Counted from the stretch's first letter, positions 43,187-52,133 are shown. The stretch: DNA of 64,000 nucleotides from UBA2784 sp964494625 (GCA_964494625.1 CAZBRT010000002.1:372001-436000); one strand, 5' to 3'. The notes: a model not told the origin generated them from the sequence alone. Program-made: numbers and translations.

Positions 43187-44086
43187 TTACTTCCCGGCGA
43201 GGCGCTCGATGAACTTGCCGGTCTGCTCGCCACCCTGGAAATAGGGTTTGGCGCCGCCCATGTCGGTGATCCGGCTCCATGCGGCGGCGACATCATCGGC
43301 ACTTGCTGTCGCGCCAAGCGATACGCCGTGTGACTCGACGATCTGCGCCAGCGAGAAGACGCCCGCGCCTGCGGTCAGGATCGCACCGGTCGGCGCATCG
43401 TCGGAACAGAGATAGATGACGCCCGGCGTGACGGCCTCCGGCAGGAACACTTTCATTGCCTCGGGCGGGAAGAGGTTTTCGGTCATGCGCGTGCCCGCCA
43501 CCGGCGAGATCGCATTCACCTTGATGTTGTCCTTCTGGCCTTCGATCTTGAGCGTATTCATGAAGCCGACAATGCCGAGCTTGGCAGCGCCGTAATTCGT
43601 CTGGCCGAAATTGCCGTAGAGGCCGCTCGACGAGGTGGTGACAACGATACGGCCGTAACGCTGGGCCTTCATGATCTCCCACAGGGCCTTCACCGGCTTC
43701 ACCGTGCCCATCAGATGGACATCAACGACGATGTTGAAGTCCTTCTGCTCCATCTTGGCAAAGCTCTTGTCGCGCAGGATGCCCGCATTGGCGATCAGGA
43801 TGTCGATGCGACCGAACGCTTCCATGGCCTGCCTGATCATGTTGGCAACGCCCGTGTCATCAGTGACCGACGAGCCATTGGCCATGGCGGTGCCGCCCAT
43901 CGCCTTGATCTCGGCGACGACCGCCTCGGCTGCAGAAGACGAACCGCCCGAGCCATCGACAGAGCCGCCCAGATCATTGACCACGACCTTTGCGCCACGA
44001 CGCGCCAGTTCGAGGGCATGCGCGCGGCCAAGGCCGCCGCCCGCGCCGGTCACGATGGCGACTTTGCCGTCAAAACGGATGGTCAT
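43187..44086 (-). CDS. SDR oxidoreductase, MFE-2 hydroxyacyl-CoA dehydrogenase-like
   Basis: 299 residues. The cofactor loop is VTGAGGGLGRAHA. The catalytic Ser and Tyr-Lys are in VVTTSSSGLYGNF and NYGAAKLG. The N-terminal insert VVNDLGGSVDGSG and the C-terminal tail are typical of the dehydrogenase part of peroxisomal multifunctional enzyme 2, which oxidises 3-hydroxyacyl-CoA of branched or steroid side chains. No hydratase domain is attached. It lies between a CoA transferase and an SRPBCC/CNT operon. Confidence 0.9.
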   Translation of the reverse strand: MTIRFDGKVAIVTGAGGGLGRAHALELARRGAKVVVNDLGGSVDGSGGSSSAAEAVVAEIKAMGGTAMANGSSVTDDTGVANMIRQAMEAFGRIDILIANAGILRDKSFAKMEQKDFNIVVDVHLMGTVKPVKALWEIMKAQRYGRIVVTTSSSGLYGNFGQTNYGAAKLGIVGFMNTLKIEGQKDNIKVNAISPVAGTRMTENLFPPEAMKVFLPEAVTPGVIYLCSDDAPTGAILTAGAGVFSLAQIVESHGVSLGATASADDVAAAWSRITDMGGAKPYFQGGEQTGKFIERLAGK

Positions 44087-44219
44087 GGGAAGGCTCCTTC
44101 AACGTGTCGGCTTGAATGGAAAGACGGGAAGCGTTCTAGTGGCCACGCAAGGCCAAATCAAGCAAGGGCCCAAGCAAAAGGCCATGGGTTCCCTGGCGGG
44201 ACCAATGCGGGAGAAAGCA

Positions 44220-44681
44220 ATGGCGACAATCCTGACCATGAGTGTGAAGTTCCGACAGAAGGCGGCCATCGTCCATGCCGCCCTGTGCGATCTTGACCGC
44301 GCGCTGCAATGGATGCCGGGCGCCCAGCGGATTGAAATCCTGACGCCCGGCCCCTTCGCCGTCGGCACGAAATGGCGCGAAACACGCAAGATGTTCGGCA
44401 AGCTGGCACACGAGACTTTCACGGTGACCGGGCTTGAACCGGCCAGGAGCCTCTCGCTCTATTGCAATGGCCGCGAAGGCACGTCGGGCATGGGCGACAT
44501 GAATTTCCGCATGGAGTGTGTGGACACACCAACGGGGAGCACGCTCAACTTCACCGGCCATTTCGACAATATGGGTGGCTGGGTGAAGCGCCTGTTCTTC
44601 TCCATGTTCAAAGGCATGTTCCTTTCGGCCATGCGCAAGGACTATGCCGCCCTTGCGGCCTTTCTCGACAAGACCGCATGA
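44220..44681 (+). CDS. SRPBCC-family (START-like) ligand-binding protein
   Basis: 153 residues. The pattern of a helix-grip fold is visible: initial strand SVKFRQKAAIVHAAL, central strands around FAVGTKWRETRK and LEPARSLSLYC, and a long C-terminal helix (DYAALAAFLDKTA). Such proteins hold hydrophobic ligands or act as cyclases. The open frame extends upstream to 43671, but GGGAG 6 bases before the ATG at 44220 fixes the start. It overlaps the nucleoside transporter by 4 bases (ATGA). Confidence 0.75.
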   Translation: MATILTMSVKFRQKAAIVHAALCDLDRALQWMPGAQRIEILTPGPFAVGTKWRETRKMFGKLAHETFTVTGLEPARSLSLYCNGREGTSGMGDMNFRMECVDTPTGSTLNFTGHFDNMGGWVKRLFFSMFKGMFLSAMRKDYAALAAFLDKTA

Positions 44682-45931
44682 GCTTGCTCCAGCTCCAGAG
44701 CCTCTTTGGCCTATTCGCGCTCGTCGCATTGGCGTGGGTGTTTTCCGAGAACCGGCGGTCCTTTCCGGTCCGCGTCGCTGTTGCGGGCATCGGCCTGCAG
44801 CTTGTGCTGGCGCTGGCGTTCCTTGGCACGCCGTGGGCGCGCGCAGGCCTTGGATCGCTCAACGGGGTTGTCGAAGCATTGCAGCAGGCATCCCTGGCGG
44901 GCACGTCCTTTGTGTTCGGCTATACGGGCGGCGCACCTGCCCCTTTCACGGTTACAAACCCCAACGGTCTTGTCTCGCTGGCCTTCCAGATCCTGCCGCT
45001 TGTCCTTCTGATGGCGGCGCTTTCGGCCATGCTCTGGCATTGGCGCATCCTGCCCGCCATCGTTCGCGGGTTCTCGTTCCTTCTGGAGCGCACGCTGGGC
45101 GTCGGCGGCGCGGTCGGGGTGGGCTGTGCGGCGAATGTCTTTCTCGGCATGATCGAGGCGCCGCTCCTCATCCGGCCTTATCTCGAAAAGCTCACGCGTT
45201 CCGAATTGTTTGTCGTCCTGACCTGTGGCCTTGCGACAGTTGCGGGAACCGTGCTGGTGCTCTTTGCCGTTATCCTGAGCCCGGTCGTGCCGGATGCGCT
45301 TGGCCATATTCTGGTTGCATCGCTGCTTTCGCTGCCTGCGAGCGTGGTGATTGCCAAGGTAATGATCCCGGACCGCGCGGCCACGCCGGCGCATGCGGCC
45401 ATCGGCACGCAATACCGGTCCACCATGGATGCGGTTGCGCGCGGCACACAGGACGGCATCCGCATCTATGCCGGCATTGTTGCGATGCTGATCGTCATGG
45501 TGGCGCTGGTCGCACTCGCCAACAGCGCGCTGTCACTGGCGCCGCCGGTTGACGGTGCGGCACTGACCTTCGAGCGCATCCTGGGCTGGCTCTTTGCGCC
45601 GTTCATGTGGCTCATCGGCGTGCCGTGGGAAGAGGCAGCCGATGCAGGTGCCCTGATGGGCGTCAAGACCGTGCTCAACGAGTTTGTCGCCTATCTCAAC
45701 CTTTCAGCCCTGCCCGAGGGCACACTGTCACCCCGCACCGAGATGATCATGCTCTATGCGATGTGCGGCTTTGCCAATCTGGGCAGTGCGGGCATGATGA
45801 TCGCGGGCGTGTCGGCAATGGTGCCTTCGCGGCGGGACGAGATCGTGCAATTGTCCATGCGGGCGATCGCGTCGGGCACGCTGGCTACGATGATGACGGG
45901 CGCCATTGTGGGAGCCCTTCCCGCATTCTGA
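44678..45931 (+). CDS. NupC/CNT-family nucleoside transporter
   Basis: 417 residues. Conserved segments are GFSFLLERTLGVGGAVGVGCAA, FLGMIEAPLLIRPYL and LMGVKTVLNEFVAY with CGFANLGSAGMMIAG near the end, all characteristic of concentrative nucleoside transporters that import nucleosides with H+ or Na+. It is coupled to the SRPBCC gene upstream and followed by a 62-residue membrane protein and a GPH-type permease, forming a likely four-gene uptake unit. Confidence 0.9.
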   Translation: MSLLQLQSLFGLFALVALAWVFSENRRSFPVRVAVAGIGLQLVLALAFLGTPWARAGLGSLNGVVEALQQASLAGTSFVFGYTGGAPAPFTVTNPNGLVSLAFQILPLVLLMAALSAMLWHWRILPAIVRGFSFLLERTLGVGGAVGVGCAANVFLGMIEAPLLIRPYLEKLTRSELFVVLTCGLATVAGTVLVLFAVILSPVVPDALGHILVASLLSLPASVVIAKVMIPDRAATPAHAAIGTQYRSTMDAVARGTQDGIRIYAGIVAMLIVMVALVALANSALSLAPPVDGAALTFERILGWLFAPFMWLIGVPWEEAADAGALMGVKTVLNEFVAYLNLSALPEGTLSPRTEMIMLYAMCGFANLGSAGMMIAGVSAMVPSRRDEIVQLSMRAIASGTLATMMTGAIVGALPAF

Positions 45932-45961
45932 AGCGGGATCAACCGGAAAGGCAGTCGGGCG

Positions 45962-46150
45962 ATGGAAAAGCTGGTCGCATGGATGCTGTGGGGCGCGGGC
46001 GTTGTCGCTATCCTGGCGAGCCTTGGCCTTGGCCGTCTCGATTACGAACTCTTCTTCATCAAGATCGACGTGTCCACGCTTTTGGTCGGTCTTGTCTGCA
46101 TGTTTGCGGCCTATGTCCGCACCAACTGGACGAAGCTGTCCAAAGACTAG
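45962..46150 (+). CDS. 62-residue membrane protein
   Basis: Two hydrophobic stretches (LVAWMLWGAGVVAILASLGLG and STLLVGLVCMFAAYV) joined by a short acidic loop, with a basic tail. A GGAAAGGCAG purine-rich stretch precedes the ATG. No family is recognised. It sits between two transporter genes, and its size suggests an accessory subunit or a small standalone membrane protein. Confidence 0.6.
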   Translation: MEKLVAWMLWGAGVVAILASLGLGRLDYELFFIKIDVSTLLVGLVCMFAAYVRTNWTKLSKD

Positions 46151-46175
46151 GTTGCGGCCCCGGGGGGAAGAGACA

Positions 46176-47648
46176 ATGCAGCGTCACGCCGGGACACCGG
46201 GCGCACCAAAGCGCCTCTCCAAACGCACGCTCCTCTTCTATTCGTTGCCGAACATATCAATCTCGGTCGCGCAACTGCCCATCGGCATCTATCTCAATGA
46301 CCTTTATACAACAGCGCTCGGCGTCTCGCTCGGGCTGGTCGGCATCGCGATCTTTGTTTCGCGCCTGACGGACGTGGTGACCGACCCGATCATCGGTTCC
46401 CTGTCGGACAACTGGCAGACGCGATTTGGCCGCCGCAAATTGTGGGTGTTTCTCGGAACCCCATTGATGATCGCTTCGCTTTGGTTCCTCTTTGTGCCGC
46501 CCGATGGCGCGGATGTGTGGTGGCTGTTTGTCTTCATCTGCCTCTTCTATCTCGCCAACACCATGATCGACCTGCCCTATCGCGCTTGGGGCGCCGATCT
46601 TTCAACGGATTACGGCGAGCGCAGCCATGTCACCGGGTGGCGCGAAGCTTTCGGTTTCATCGGCAACCTCGTCGTTTTCGCCGTACCGATCTACATGATC
46701 TTCGCGCTGGGTCAGACGAAGATTACCGACTGGACCTTGGGCATTGCGCTGGTGACGGCGATCTCGCTGCCGGTGTTTGTGCTTGTGGCCCTCATCTTTG
46801 TGCCCGAACCGCCGCGTGAGCGCGTGCAGCGCGGGCCTGTGGACTGGAAAGGCGGATTGCGCCTTGTCTGGCGCAACGGCGCCTTCCGAAGGCTCGCGCT
46901 GATGGGTCTCATTTTCACGGTGGCGATTGGCACCACGACGGCGACATCGCTCTATTTTGTTGATCACGTCATGGGTGTGCGCCGCATCTACCCCTATATC
47001 CTGTTCGGCTATTTCATGGCGTCGATCATCGGCATCCCCATCTGGGCTGCGATTGCACGCCGCATCGGCAAGCACAAGGCCACGGCGCTTGCCATCCTGT
47101 GGCTCTCCATCTGGTCGGCGCCCATCCCGTTTCTGGACGCGGGCGATTTCAACATTTTCCTCGCCTTGATGCTGCTCAAGGGATCGGCCATCGGCGCGCT
47201 CCTGTTCCTGCCGGTGTCCATGGCGGCTGATGTGGTGGACCTTGATACGCTGCGCTCGGGCCGCCAGCGCACCGGGCTCTACTTTGCGATCTGGGGCATG
47301 ATCGTCAAACTCGCCGCAGGCATCGCAGGCCTGATGGTGGGTGTGGTGGGGGCAGCGGGCTTCAACAGCGCCTGCGCCTCGCCGGGCAAGATGTCGGCAG
47401 CCATGGCTTTCAAGAACCCCGACGCATCCCCAGAGCAGCTTGCCACGCTGGTGCGCGAGGGACTTGCCGCTGCCGATTGCGTCAACAGCGATTGGTCGCT
47501 CTTGGTGCTGGCGTGCTTCTATTCGATCATCCCGGCGATCTTTGCGCTCACCGCGCTGCGCTCAATGTGGACCTATCCGATCACGCAAGAGCGCCAGCGC
47601 CGCCTGCGCGCGGCAATTGCCAGGCGGAACGCGGCCCATCCACACTAG
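46176..47648 (+). CDS. GPH-family sugar/solute:cation symporter (MFS)
   Basis: 490 residues with about twelve helices. The N-terminal FYSLPNISISVAQLPIGIYL and VTDPIIGSLSDNWQTRFGRR are hallmarks of the glycoside-pentoside-hexuronide symporters (MelB-like); the Asp in TDPIIG corresponds to the cation-site region. The C-terminus has LDTLRSGRQRTGLYFA, another family segment. A GGGGGGAAGAG stretch precedes the ATG at 46176. Proposed substrate class is a sugar, glycoside or steroid-like conjugate. Confidence 0.87.
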   Translation: MQRHAGTPGAPKRLSKRTLLFYSLPNISISVAQLPIGIYLNDLYTTALGVSLGLVGIAIFVSRLTDVVTDPIIGSLSDNWQTRFGRRKLWVFLGTPLMIASLWFLFVPPDGADVWWLFVFICLFYLANTMIDLPYRAWGADLSTDYGERSHVTGWREAFGFIGNLVVFAVPIYMIFALGQTKITDWTLGIALVTAISLPVFVLVALIFVPEPPRERVQRGPVDWKGGLRLVWRNGAFRRLALMGLIFTVAIGTTTATSLYFVDHVMGVRRIYPYILFGYFMASIIGIPIWAAIARRIGKHKATALAILWLSIWSAPIPFLDAGDFNIFLALMLLKGSAIGALLFLPVSMAADVVDLDTLRSGRQRTGLYFAIWGMIVKLAAGIAGLMVGVVGAAGFNSACASPGKMSAAMAFKNPDASPEQLATLVREGLAAADCVNSDWSLLVLACFYSIIPAIFALTALRSMWTYPITQERQRRLRAAIARRNAAHPH

Positions 47649-47688
47649 GATGATATGGCGGGATGCGTCAGAATGTCCCTTGAGCCGG

Positions 47689-47712
47689 ACCTTGGGTCCG
47701 ACCGGACAAGGT
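47689..47712. promoter_or_regulatory. MerR-type dyad upstream of the MerR-TipAS gene
   Basis: ACCTTG (47689-47694) and CAAGGT (47707-47712) form a perfect six-base dyad with 12 bases between, as in classic MerR sites such as ACCTTC/GAAGGT. An inner CGGACC-TTG-GGTCCG repeat overlaps its left half. It lies 28 bases before the regulator ATG, suggesting autoregulation. Confidence 0.6.
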
Positions 47713-47739
47713 TCAGCGTTGCACTGACGAGAGAACTTC

Positions 47740-48507
47740 ATGTCCATCTTCCGCCGCGCTGGTGACAATGCCGCTGCCTTTGCCCGCCGCTTCGGCGTCA
47801 CGGCCAAGGCGTTGCGTGTCTATGAGCGTGAAGGGCTTCTGAAGCCGGCACGTTCCGAAAAAGGCTGGCGCCACTACGGCACAGCCGAGGAACAGGCACT
47901 TGTGACGATCCTGGCGCTGAAAGGACTTGGCCTTCCGCTCGCGCGCATCCGTGAACTGGTCACGATGCGCAATGTCAATCTGCCGGCCGTGCTTGCCATT
48001 CACGAGCACATGCTGGAGCAGAGGGCAGAAGAGCTGAAGGGCATGCTGACCCGCGTGCGCACGGCGCGGGTGATGGCAGAGGCGGGCAAACTCGGCAGTG
48101 GCAACGACCTTGAAAACCTTGCAAAGGATCTTGCCATGACCAACTTCAAAACGACTCCCGAGATCAACGCGCTGATCGAAAAGTCCTATACTGCCGAAGA
48201 CAAGGCTGCTTTGGCTGCACGCAACTGGTCAGCTGACGATCAGGCGAAGTCATCTGCCATCTGGGCAGCCTTGATTGCCGAAGCCGAGCGCCTGCGCCAC
48301 GGCCCCGCCAATACGCGCGAGGCCATTGCCCTTGGCCGGAAGTGGAAGGCGGAGGTGGAGAAATTCACCCAAGGCAATGCTGCACTTGAAAAGGGTGCAG
48401 GCAATTTCTACCGCGAAGGCTTTGCCAGTCCCACAACCGCACGCCAGATGCCGTTCTCGCCGGAAGTCTGGGCCTTCATGGGCGCGGTGATGAAGAATTT
48501 GGGTTGA
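47740..48507 (+). CDS. MerR-family regulator with TipAS-like ligand domain
   Basis: 255 residues. The N-terminal winged helix (AFARRFGVTAKALRVYEREG, then RHYGTAEEQALVTI) is MerR, followed by a dimer helix. The C-terminal part (about residues 140-255: INALIEKSYTAEDKAALAA, WAALIAEAERLRHG, FYREGFASP, the last placed as in TipA) matches the TipAS antibiotic-recognition domain, which binds thiopeptides or other bulky drugs. No resistance gene follows; the next gene is an AbrB-like protein. The dyad upstream suggests it controls itself. Targets elsewhere are likely. Confidence 0.83.
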   Translation: MSIFRRAGDNAAAFARRFGVTAKALRVYEREGLLKPARSEKGWRHYGTAEEQALVTILALKGLGLPLARIRELVTMRNVNLPAVLAIHEHMLEQRAEELKGMLTRVRTARVMAEAGKLGSGNDLENLAKDLAMTNFKTTPEINALIEKSYTAEDKAALAARNWSADDQAKSSAIWAALIAEAERLRHGPANTREAIALGRKWKAEVEKFTQGNAALEKGAGNFYREGFASPTTARQMPFSPEVWAFMGAVMKNLG

Positions 48508-48566
48508 GGGGTTGAGAATGTCGGCCGGATTGGCAAATTTCAGCTTCGCTTGATAGGCTGCAATGC

Positions 48567-48779
48567 ATGAGCAGTATCGTCAAATTGACAAGCGCCTTCC
48601 GGCTGACATTGCCTCGCAATCTTTGCCGATCATTTGGTTGGAAGCCGGGGCAGCAGATTGCCTTCGTGACAAAGGGAAGCCACATCCGGCTTGTACCTGT
48701 TCCGGATTGCGCTTCGTTGGAAGGACTTGCTCGTGCCGCGGATGTAACCGACCCGCGTGATCGCAAAGATCGTTACTGA
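48567..48779 (+). CDS. AbrB/MazE/SpoVT-type DNA-binding protein (orphan antitoxin-like)
   Basis: 70 residues. The swapped-hairpin fold pattern is present: VKLTSAFRLTLPRNLCRSFG, then WKPGQQIAFVTKGSHIRLVP, followed by a charged tail. Antitoxins of this class are normally followed by a PIN or MazF toxin, but the next gene is a flavin oxidoreductase on the other strand and overlaps by 7 bases. It may be a freestanding transcription factor or a remnant of a toxin-antitoxin pair. Confidence 0.72.
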   Translation: MSSIVKLTSAFRLTLPRNLCRSFGWKPGQQIAFVTKGSHIRLVPVPDCASLEGLARAADVTDPRDRKDRY

Positions 48780-49801
48780 CCCAACCCAAACACTTCCGCC
48801 AGCAGCTCATAGGATTGCAGGCGGTGCGCGAAGTCGTGGGTGATGGTCACCGTCAAAATCTCTTCGGCGCCGTAGCGTGCCGCCAATTCCTCCAGCCGCG
48901 CGCGCACTTGCGGGGGCGTGCCGGTGACGCTGCGCGCCTCGATGCCGGCAAGCTGGGCGCGCTCGGCCTCGCTATAGGGATAAGACAGCGCTTCGTCGGT
49001 TGAGGGAAACGCGCCGGACCGCCCGGCAAGCAGCCGCAGAACCCAGAGATTGCGTGAGGCGGCGCGACGCTGCGCCTCCGCCTCAGTCTCAGCCACGAGC
49101 ACCGACAGCCCGATGGAGACACGCGGCGCATCGCCCGCACGGCGTGGCGTGAAACGCTCGCGGTACAAGTCGATCAGGGAAAGATTGTCCGCGCCGCCGA
49201 TGAAATGCGCAAACGAGTAAGGCAGACCCAGCCCGGCTGCGATCAATGCGCTGTCGCCGCTGGAGCCCAATATCCAGAGTTCCGGCATGCCGGCCCCGCG
49301 CGGCATTGCATGAATGCCGCGATAGGGATGGCTTGCGCCCCATTCTGCCGTGCCGTTTGCCTCCTCAAGGAAGCTGCGCACCAGTTCCACCTGCTGGGGA
49401 TAGACCTCGATGGGCCATGGCTTGGGACCCGCCTGCAAGGCAGCAGTCGTGCGCGGATCAGCGCCCGGCGCGCGCCCCAACCCCAGATCAACGCGGCCGG
49501 GATGAAGGGTTTCGAGCATGCGGAATTGTTCAGCCACTTTCAGCGGCGCATAATGCGGCAGCATCACGCCGCCTGATCCCACGCGGATACGCTTTGTGGC
49601 GGCTGCCACATGGCCGACCAGAATCTCGGGGCACGAGCCCGCAAAACTCGCCGTGTTGTGATGTTCTGCCAGCCAATAGCGGTGATAGCCGAGCGCATCA
49701 CAGGCTTTGGCCAGCGCCAGCGTTTCGGCGATGGCATCCGCCATGGTGCCGCCGTCGCGCACCGGGCTTTGATCGACAATGCCGAGTTTGATCTTGCTCA
49801 T
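48773..49801 (-). CDS. LLM-class flavin-dependent oxidoreductase (LuxA-like)
   Basis: 342 residues with a luciferase-like TIM barrel. RYWLAEHHNTASFAGSCPEI, then RIRVGSGGVMLPHYAPLKVAEQF, and DLGLGRAPGADPRTT are diagnostic of the MsnO8/YhbW group of flavin monooxygenases. LGSSGDSALIAAGLGLPYSFA follows. It would use reduced FMN from a separate reductase; the substrate is unknown. Its 3' end overlaps the AbrB gene on the other strand by 7 bases. Confidence 0.9.
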   Translation of the reverse strand: MSKIKLGIVDQSPVRDGGTMADAIAETLALAKACDALGYHRYWLAEHHNTASFAGSCPEILVGHVAAATKRIRVGSGGVMLPHYAPLKVAEQFRMLETLHPGRVDLGLGRAPGADPRTTAALQAGPKPWPIEVYPQQVELVRSFLEEANGTAEWGASHPYRGIHAMPRGAGMPELWILGSSGDSALIAAGLGLPYSFAHFIGGADNLSLIDLYRERFTPRRAGDAPRVSIGLSVLVAETEAEAQRRAASRNLWVLRLLAGRSGAFPSTDEALSYPYSEAERAQLAGIEARSVTGTPPQVRARLEELAARYGAEEILTVTITHDFAHRLQSYELLAEVFGLGQ

Positions 49802-49846
49802 GGGGCCATACTAGATAGTGCGTCCGAGGATGAAAGAGCCGCCACG

Positions 49847-50371
49847 ATGCCACTGACATTCCGTTACGCCACGCCCGCCGATGCGCCTGCCCTGCGCGCC
49901 CTCATCGAACGCGCCTATCGCGGCCAAGAGGCAAGCCGGGGCTGGACGCACGAGGTCGGCCTCCTTGAATTGCCCCGCACGCGGGACGGCGAGATCGAGG
50001 AGATCATCGCGGACCCGAACAAATTCTTCGTCATGGCCGAGGAAGCGGGTGAGCATGTCTCATGCGCGCTGGTATCGCGTGAAGGCAAGAACGCCTATTT
50101 CGGCATGTTCGCCGTGCGTCCCGACCGGCAGGCGGGCGGCATCGGCCGCGCGGTCCTTTCAGCCTGCGAGCAAAGCGCGCGCGAAAAATTCAATGCCAGC
50201 GCCATGGTGATGACAGTGATCAACCTTCGCGACGAGCTGATCGCCTATTACGAGCGGCGCGGCTATGCCCGCACGGGCGAGACAAAGCCCTTTCCGTTCG
50301 ACGTCGTTCCCGGCGAAAAGCGGCGCGACTTCCATCTGGTCTGGCTCAGCAAGGCGCTCCGACCCGCCTAG
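49847..50371 (+). CDS. GNAT-family N-acetyltransferase
   Basis: 174 residues. The start at 49847 gives the family opening FRYATPADAPALRALIERAY; the open frame upstream runs through a shadow. The acetyl-CoA site is AVRPDRQAGGIGRAVLSA (RxxGxG/A in DRQAGGIGRA), and VINLRDELIAYYERRGYARTGE is the C-terminal strand. Substrate unknown. It meets an acyl-CoA dehydrogenase gene end to end, the two stop codons overlapping on opposite strands. Confidence 0.85.
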   Translation: MPLTFRYATPADAPALRALIERAYRGQEASRGWTHEVGLLELPRTRDGEIEEIIADPNKFFVMAEEAGEHVSCALVSREGKNAYFGMFAVRPDRQAGGIGRAVLSACEQSAREKFNASAMVMTVINLRDELIAYYERRGYARTGETKPFPFDVVPGEKRRDFHLVWLSKALRPA

Positions 50372-51573
50372 AGCCCCAGCACAGCCTTTGCCATGATGTT
50401 GCGCTGGATCTCGTTTGATCCGGCATAGATCGATGCCTTGCGCAGGCTGAGATAGTATGGCGCCACGGGTGCCGCCCAGCCGGGGCCGGGCCGCGGTTCG
50501 TTCGGCCGGTCAAACGTATTGCGCACAAAGGGCTGCGCGAAGGGGCCTGCGCATTCGACCGCCATTTCGGAGATCGCCTGCTGCAATTCGGTGCCCCGGC
50601 ATTTCAGCATGGATGATTCCGGACCGGGCCGCTGGCCGGCCGACATGGCCGAGAAGATGCGCAGCTCCGTAAATTCCATCGCCGAAATCTGCACGTCGAG
50701 GTCTTCAAGGCGACGGCGGAAATCCGGATCGTCATAGACATTTACGCCGCCCATTTGACCCGACGCCATCTTGCGCAGCTTGTTGAGGCTGCGGCGCAGG
50801 CCCGGGCCATAGGCATTGCCGCGCTCAAATTCGAGAAGGTATTTCGCGTAGGTCCAGCCCTGATCGACTTCGCCGATCAGGTTCTCGCGGGGCACTTTCA
50901 CGTCCTCATAAAAGACCTGATTGATCTCCTGCTCGCCATCGACGGGATCATCGAGCGTCGGCAGCGAGCGCACGCTGATGCCGGGCGTTTTCATGTCCAC
51001 CAGGATGAAGCTGATGCCCTCCTGCGGCTTGCCGGTGTTGCGCGTACGCACGAGGTTGAACATCCAGTCTGCCCATTGCGCATGGGTCGTCCAGATTTTC
51101 GAGCCGTTGAGCAGGAAGTGGTCGCCCTTGTCCTCGCACTTCATCGTAAGCGAGGCGAGATCGGAGCCCGAGCCCGGCTCGGAATAGCCCTGGCACCACC
51201 AGATTTCGGAAGCCAGAATCGGCGGCAGGAACTTTTTCTTCTGCGCCTCGGTGCCGAACGCCATGATGACGGGCGCGACCATCTTGAGGCCCATCGGGCT
51301 CATGATCGGCGTGCCGGCACCGGACATCTCGAGATCGAAGATGTATTTCTGCGCGGGCGTCCAGCCGGGTCCGCCATGCGCCACCGGCCAGTTGGGCGCC
51401 GCCCAGCCACGCCGATAGAGCGCCCGCTGCCAGCGCAGCATGCCCTCCTTGTCGATATAGCCGTTTTTGGACTGCGAGACCTTCCAGCGCAGGTCCTCGT
51501 CGAAGGCTTCCTTGATGAAAGCACGCACCTCGTCGCGGAAGGCGATGTCGGCAGGCGAAAAGGACAGGTCCAT
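50368..51573 (-). CDS. Acyl-CoA dehydrogenase lacking the canonical YEGT motif (solo)
   Basis: 401 residues from the ATG at 51573. WWCQGYSEPGSGSDLASL is the flavin segment and FLLNGSKIWTTHAQWAD follows, the type seen in steroid/branched-chain dehydrogenase (FadE) sequences. The C-terminal motif is SIYAGSNEIQRN: Ala takes the place of the Glu of the YEGT type. It closely resembles the 56042-57223 gene. Proteins of this type often need a partner subunit, and none is adjacent here. Confidence 0.9.
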   Translation of the reverse strand: MDLSFSPADIAFRDEVRAFIKEAFDEDLRWKVSQSKNGYIDKEGMLRWQRALYRRGWAAPNWPVAHGGPGWTPAQKYIFDLEMSGAGTPIMSPMGLKMVAPVIMAFGTEAQKKKFLPPILASEIWWCQGYSEPGSGSDLASLTMKCEDKGDHFLLNGSKIWTTHAQWADWMFNLVRTRNTGKPQEGISFILVDMKTPGISVRSLPTLDDPVDGEQEINQVFYEDVKVPRENLIGEVDQGWTYAKYLLEFERGNAYGPGLRRSLNKLRKMASGQMGGVNVYDDPDFRRRLEDLDVQISAMEFTELRIFSAMSAGQRPGPESSMLKCRGTELQQAISEMAVECAGPFAQPFVRNTFDRPNEPRPGPGWAAPVAPYYLSLRKASIYAGSNEIQRNIMAKAVLGL

Positions 51574-51674
51574 GGGGCGGCTCCCGAAATGTGATCCGCC
51601 CAGCGTGGAGAGGGGCGCGCGCAAGGTCAAGAATTCATGCTAACATCCGCCGCCAATCATCCTGGAGGCTTCCC

Positions 51675-52130
51675 ATGCGTCAGCTGCTGCCCTTTGCCCT
51701 TTTTGTCGTGCTCGCAACGCCGGTACTTGCGAGCGATGCGCCGGAAGGCAGCGAGGCCTTGATCGCCAAGGCCGAGGGACTGATCGCCGAAAGCTGCGGG
51801 GCACCGATCACAATCGATGTGCGGTGGGACAGTTTTGGCCTGATGAGCCGCGACGATGCAGCCGAGATCATGCGCTCGGGCCTTACCTTCCTCACCGACG
51901 CCCTGGGGCAAGTATGCGCTGATGCGGCGATGAAGGAATCACTTGCGGTCCAGGTCCAGTCGATCGTGCTGCCGCAAGCGGGCGGCGCGCCGGACCCGAT
52001 GATCTACATCCACGAAGGCGCGCTGCACGTCGAATATTACTGGGTCATCGCCGGTGCCGCGCCCAATACCGAGACTGTGCGCGACGACATCATCGCGCGC
52101 CTCAAGGGCGAAGAGATGGAGATGCCGTAA
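51675..52130 (+). CDS. Secreted small protein of unknown function
   Basis: 151 residues with a signal peptide ending near TPVLASDA. The mature part holds two Cys (SCGAPI; GQVCADA), probably a disulfide. It reads as an alternation of helix (EALIAKAEGLIAE; DAAEIMRSGLTFLTDAL) and strand (LHVEYYWVI). No family is recognised. TGGAGG precedes the ATG. It stands alone between an acyl-CoA dehydrogenase and a monooxygenase-like gene. Confidence 0.68.
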   Translation: MRQLLPFALFVVLATPVLASDAPEGSEALIAKAEGLIAESCGAPITIDVRWDSFGLMSRDDAAEIMRSGLTFLTDALGQVCADAAMKESLAVQVQSIVLPQAGGAPDPMIYIHEGALHVEYYWVIAGAAPNTETVRDDIIARLKGEEMEMP

Positions 52131-52133
52131 GGC

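Noticed and set aside
48567..49801. Toxin-antitoxin pair formed by the AbrB protein and its neighbour
   Set aside because: The neighbour is a full-length luciferase-like oxidoreductase on the opposite strand, not a toxin.
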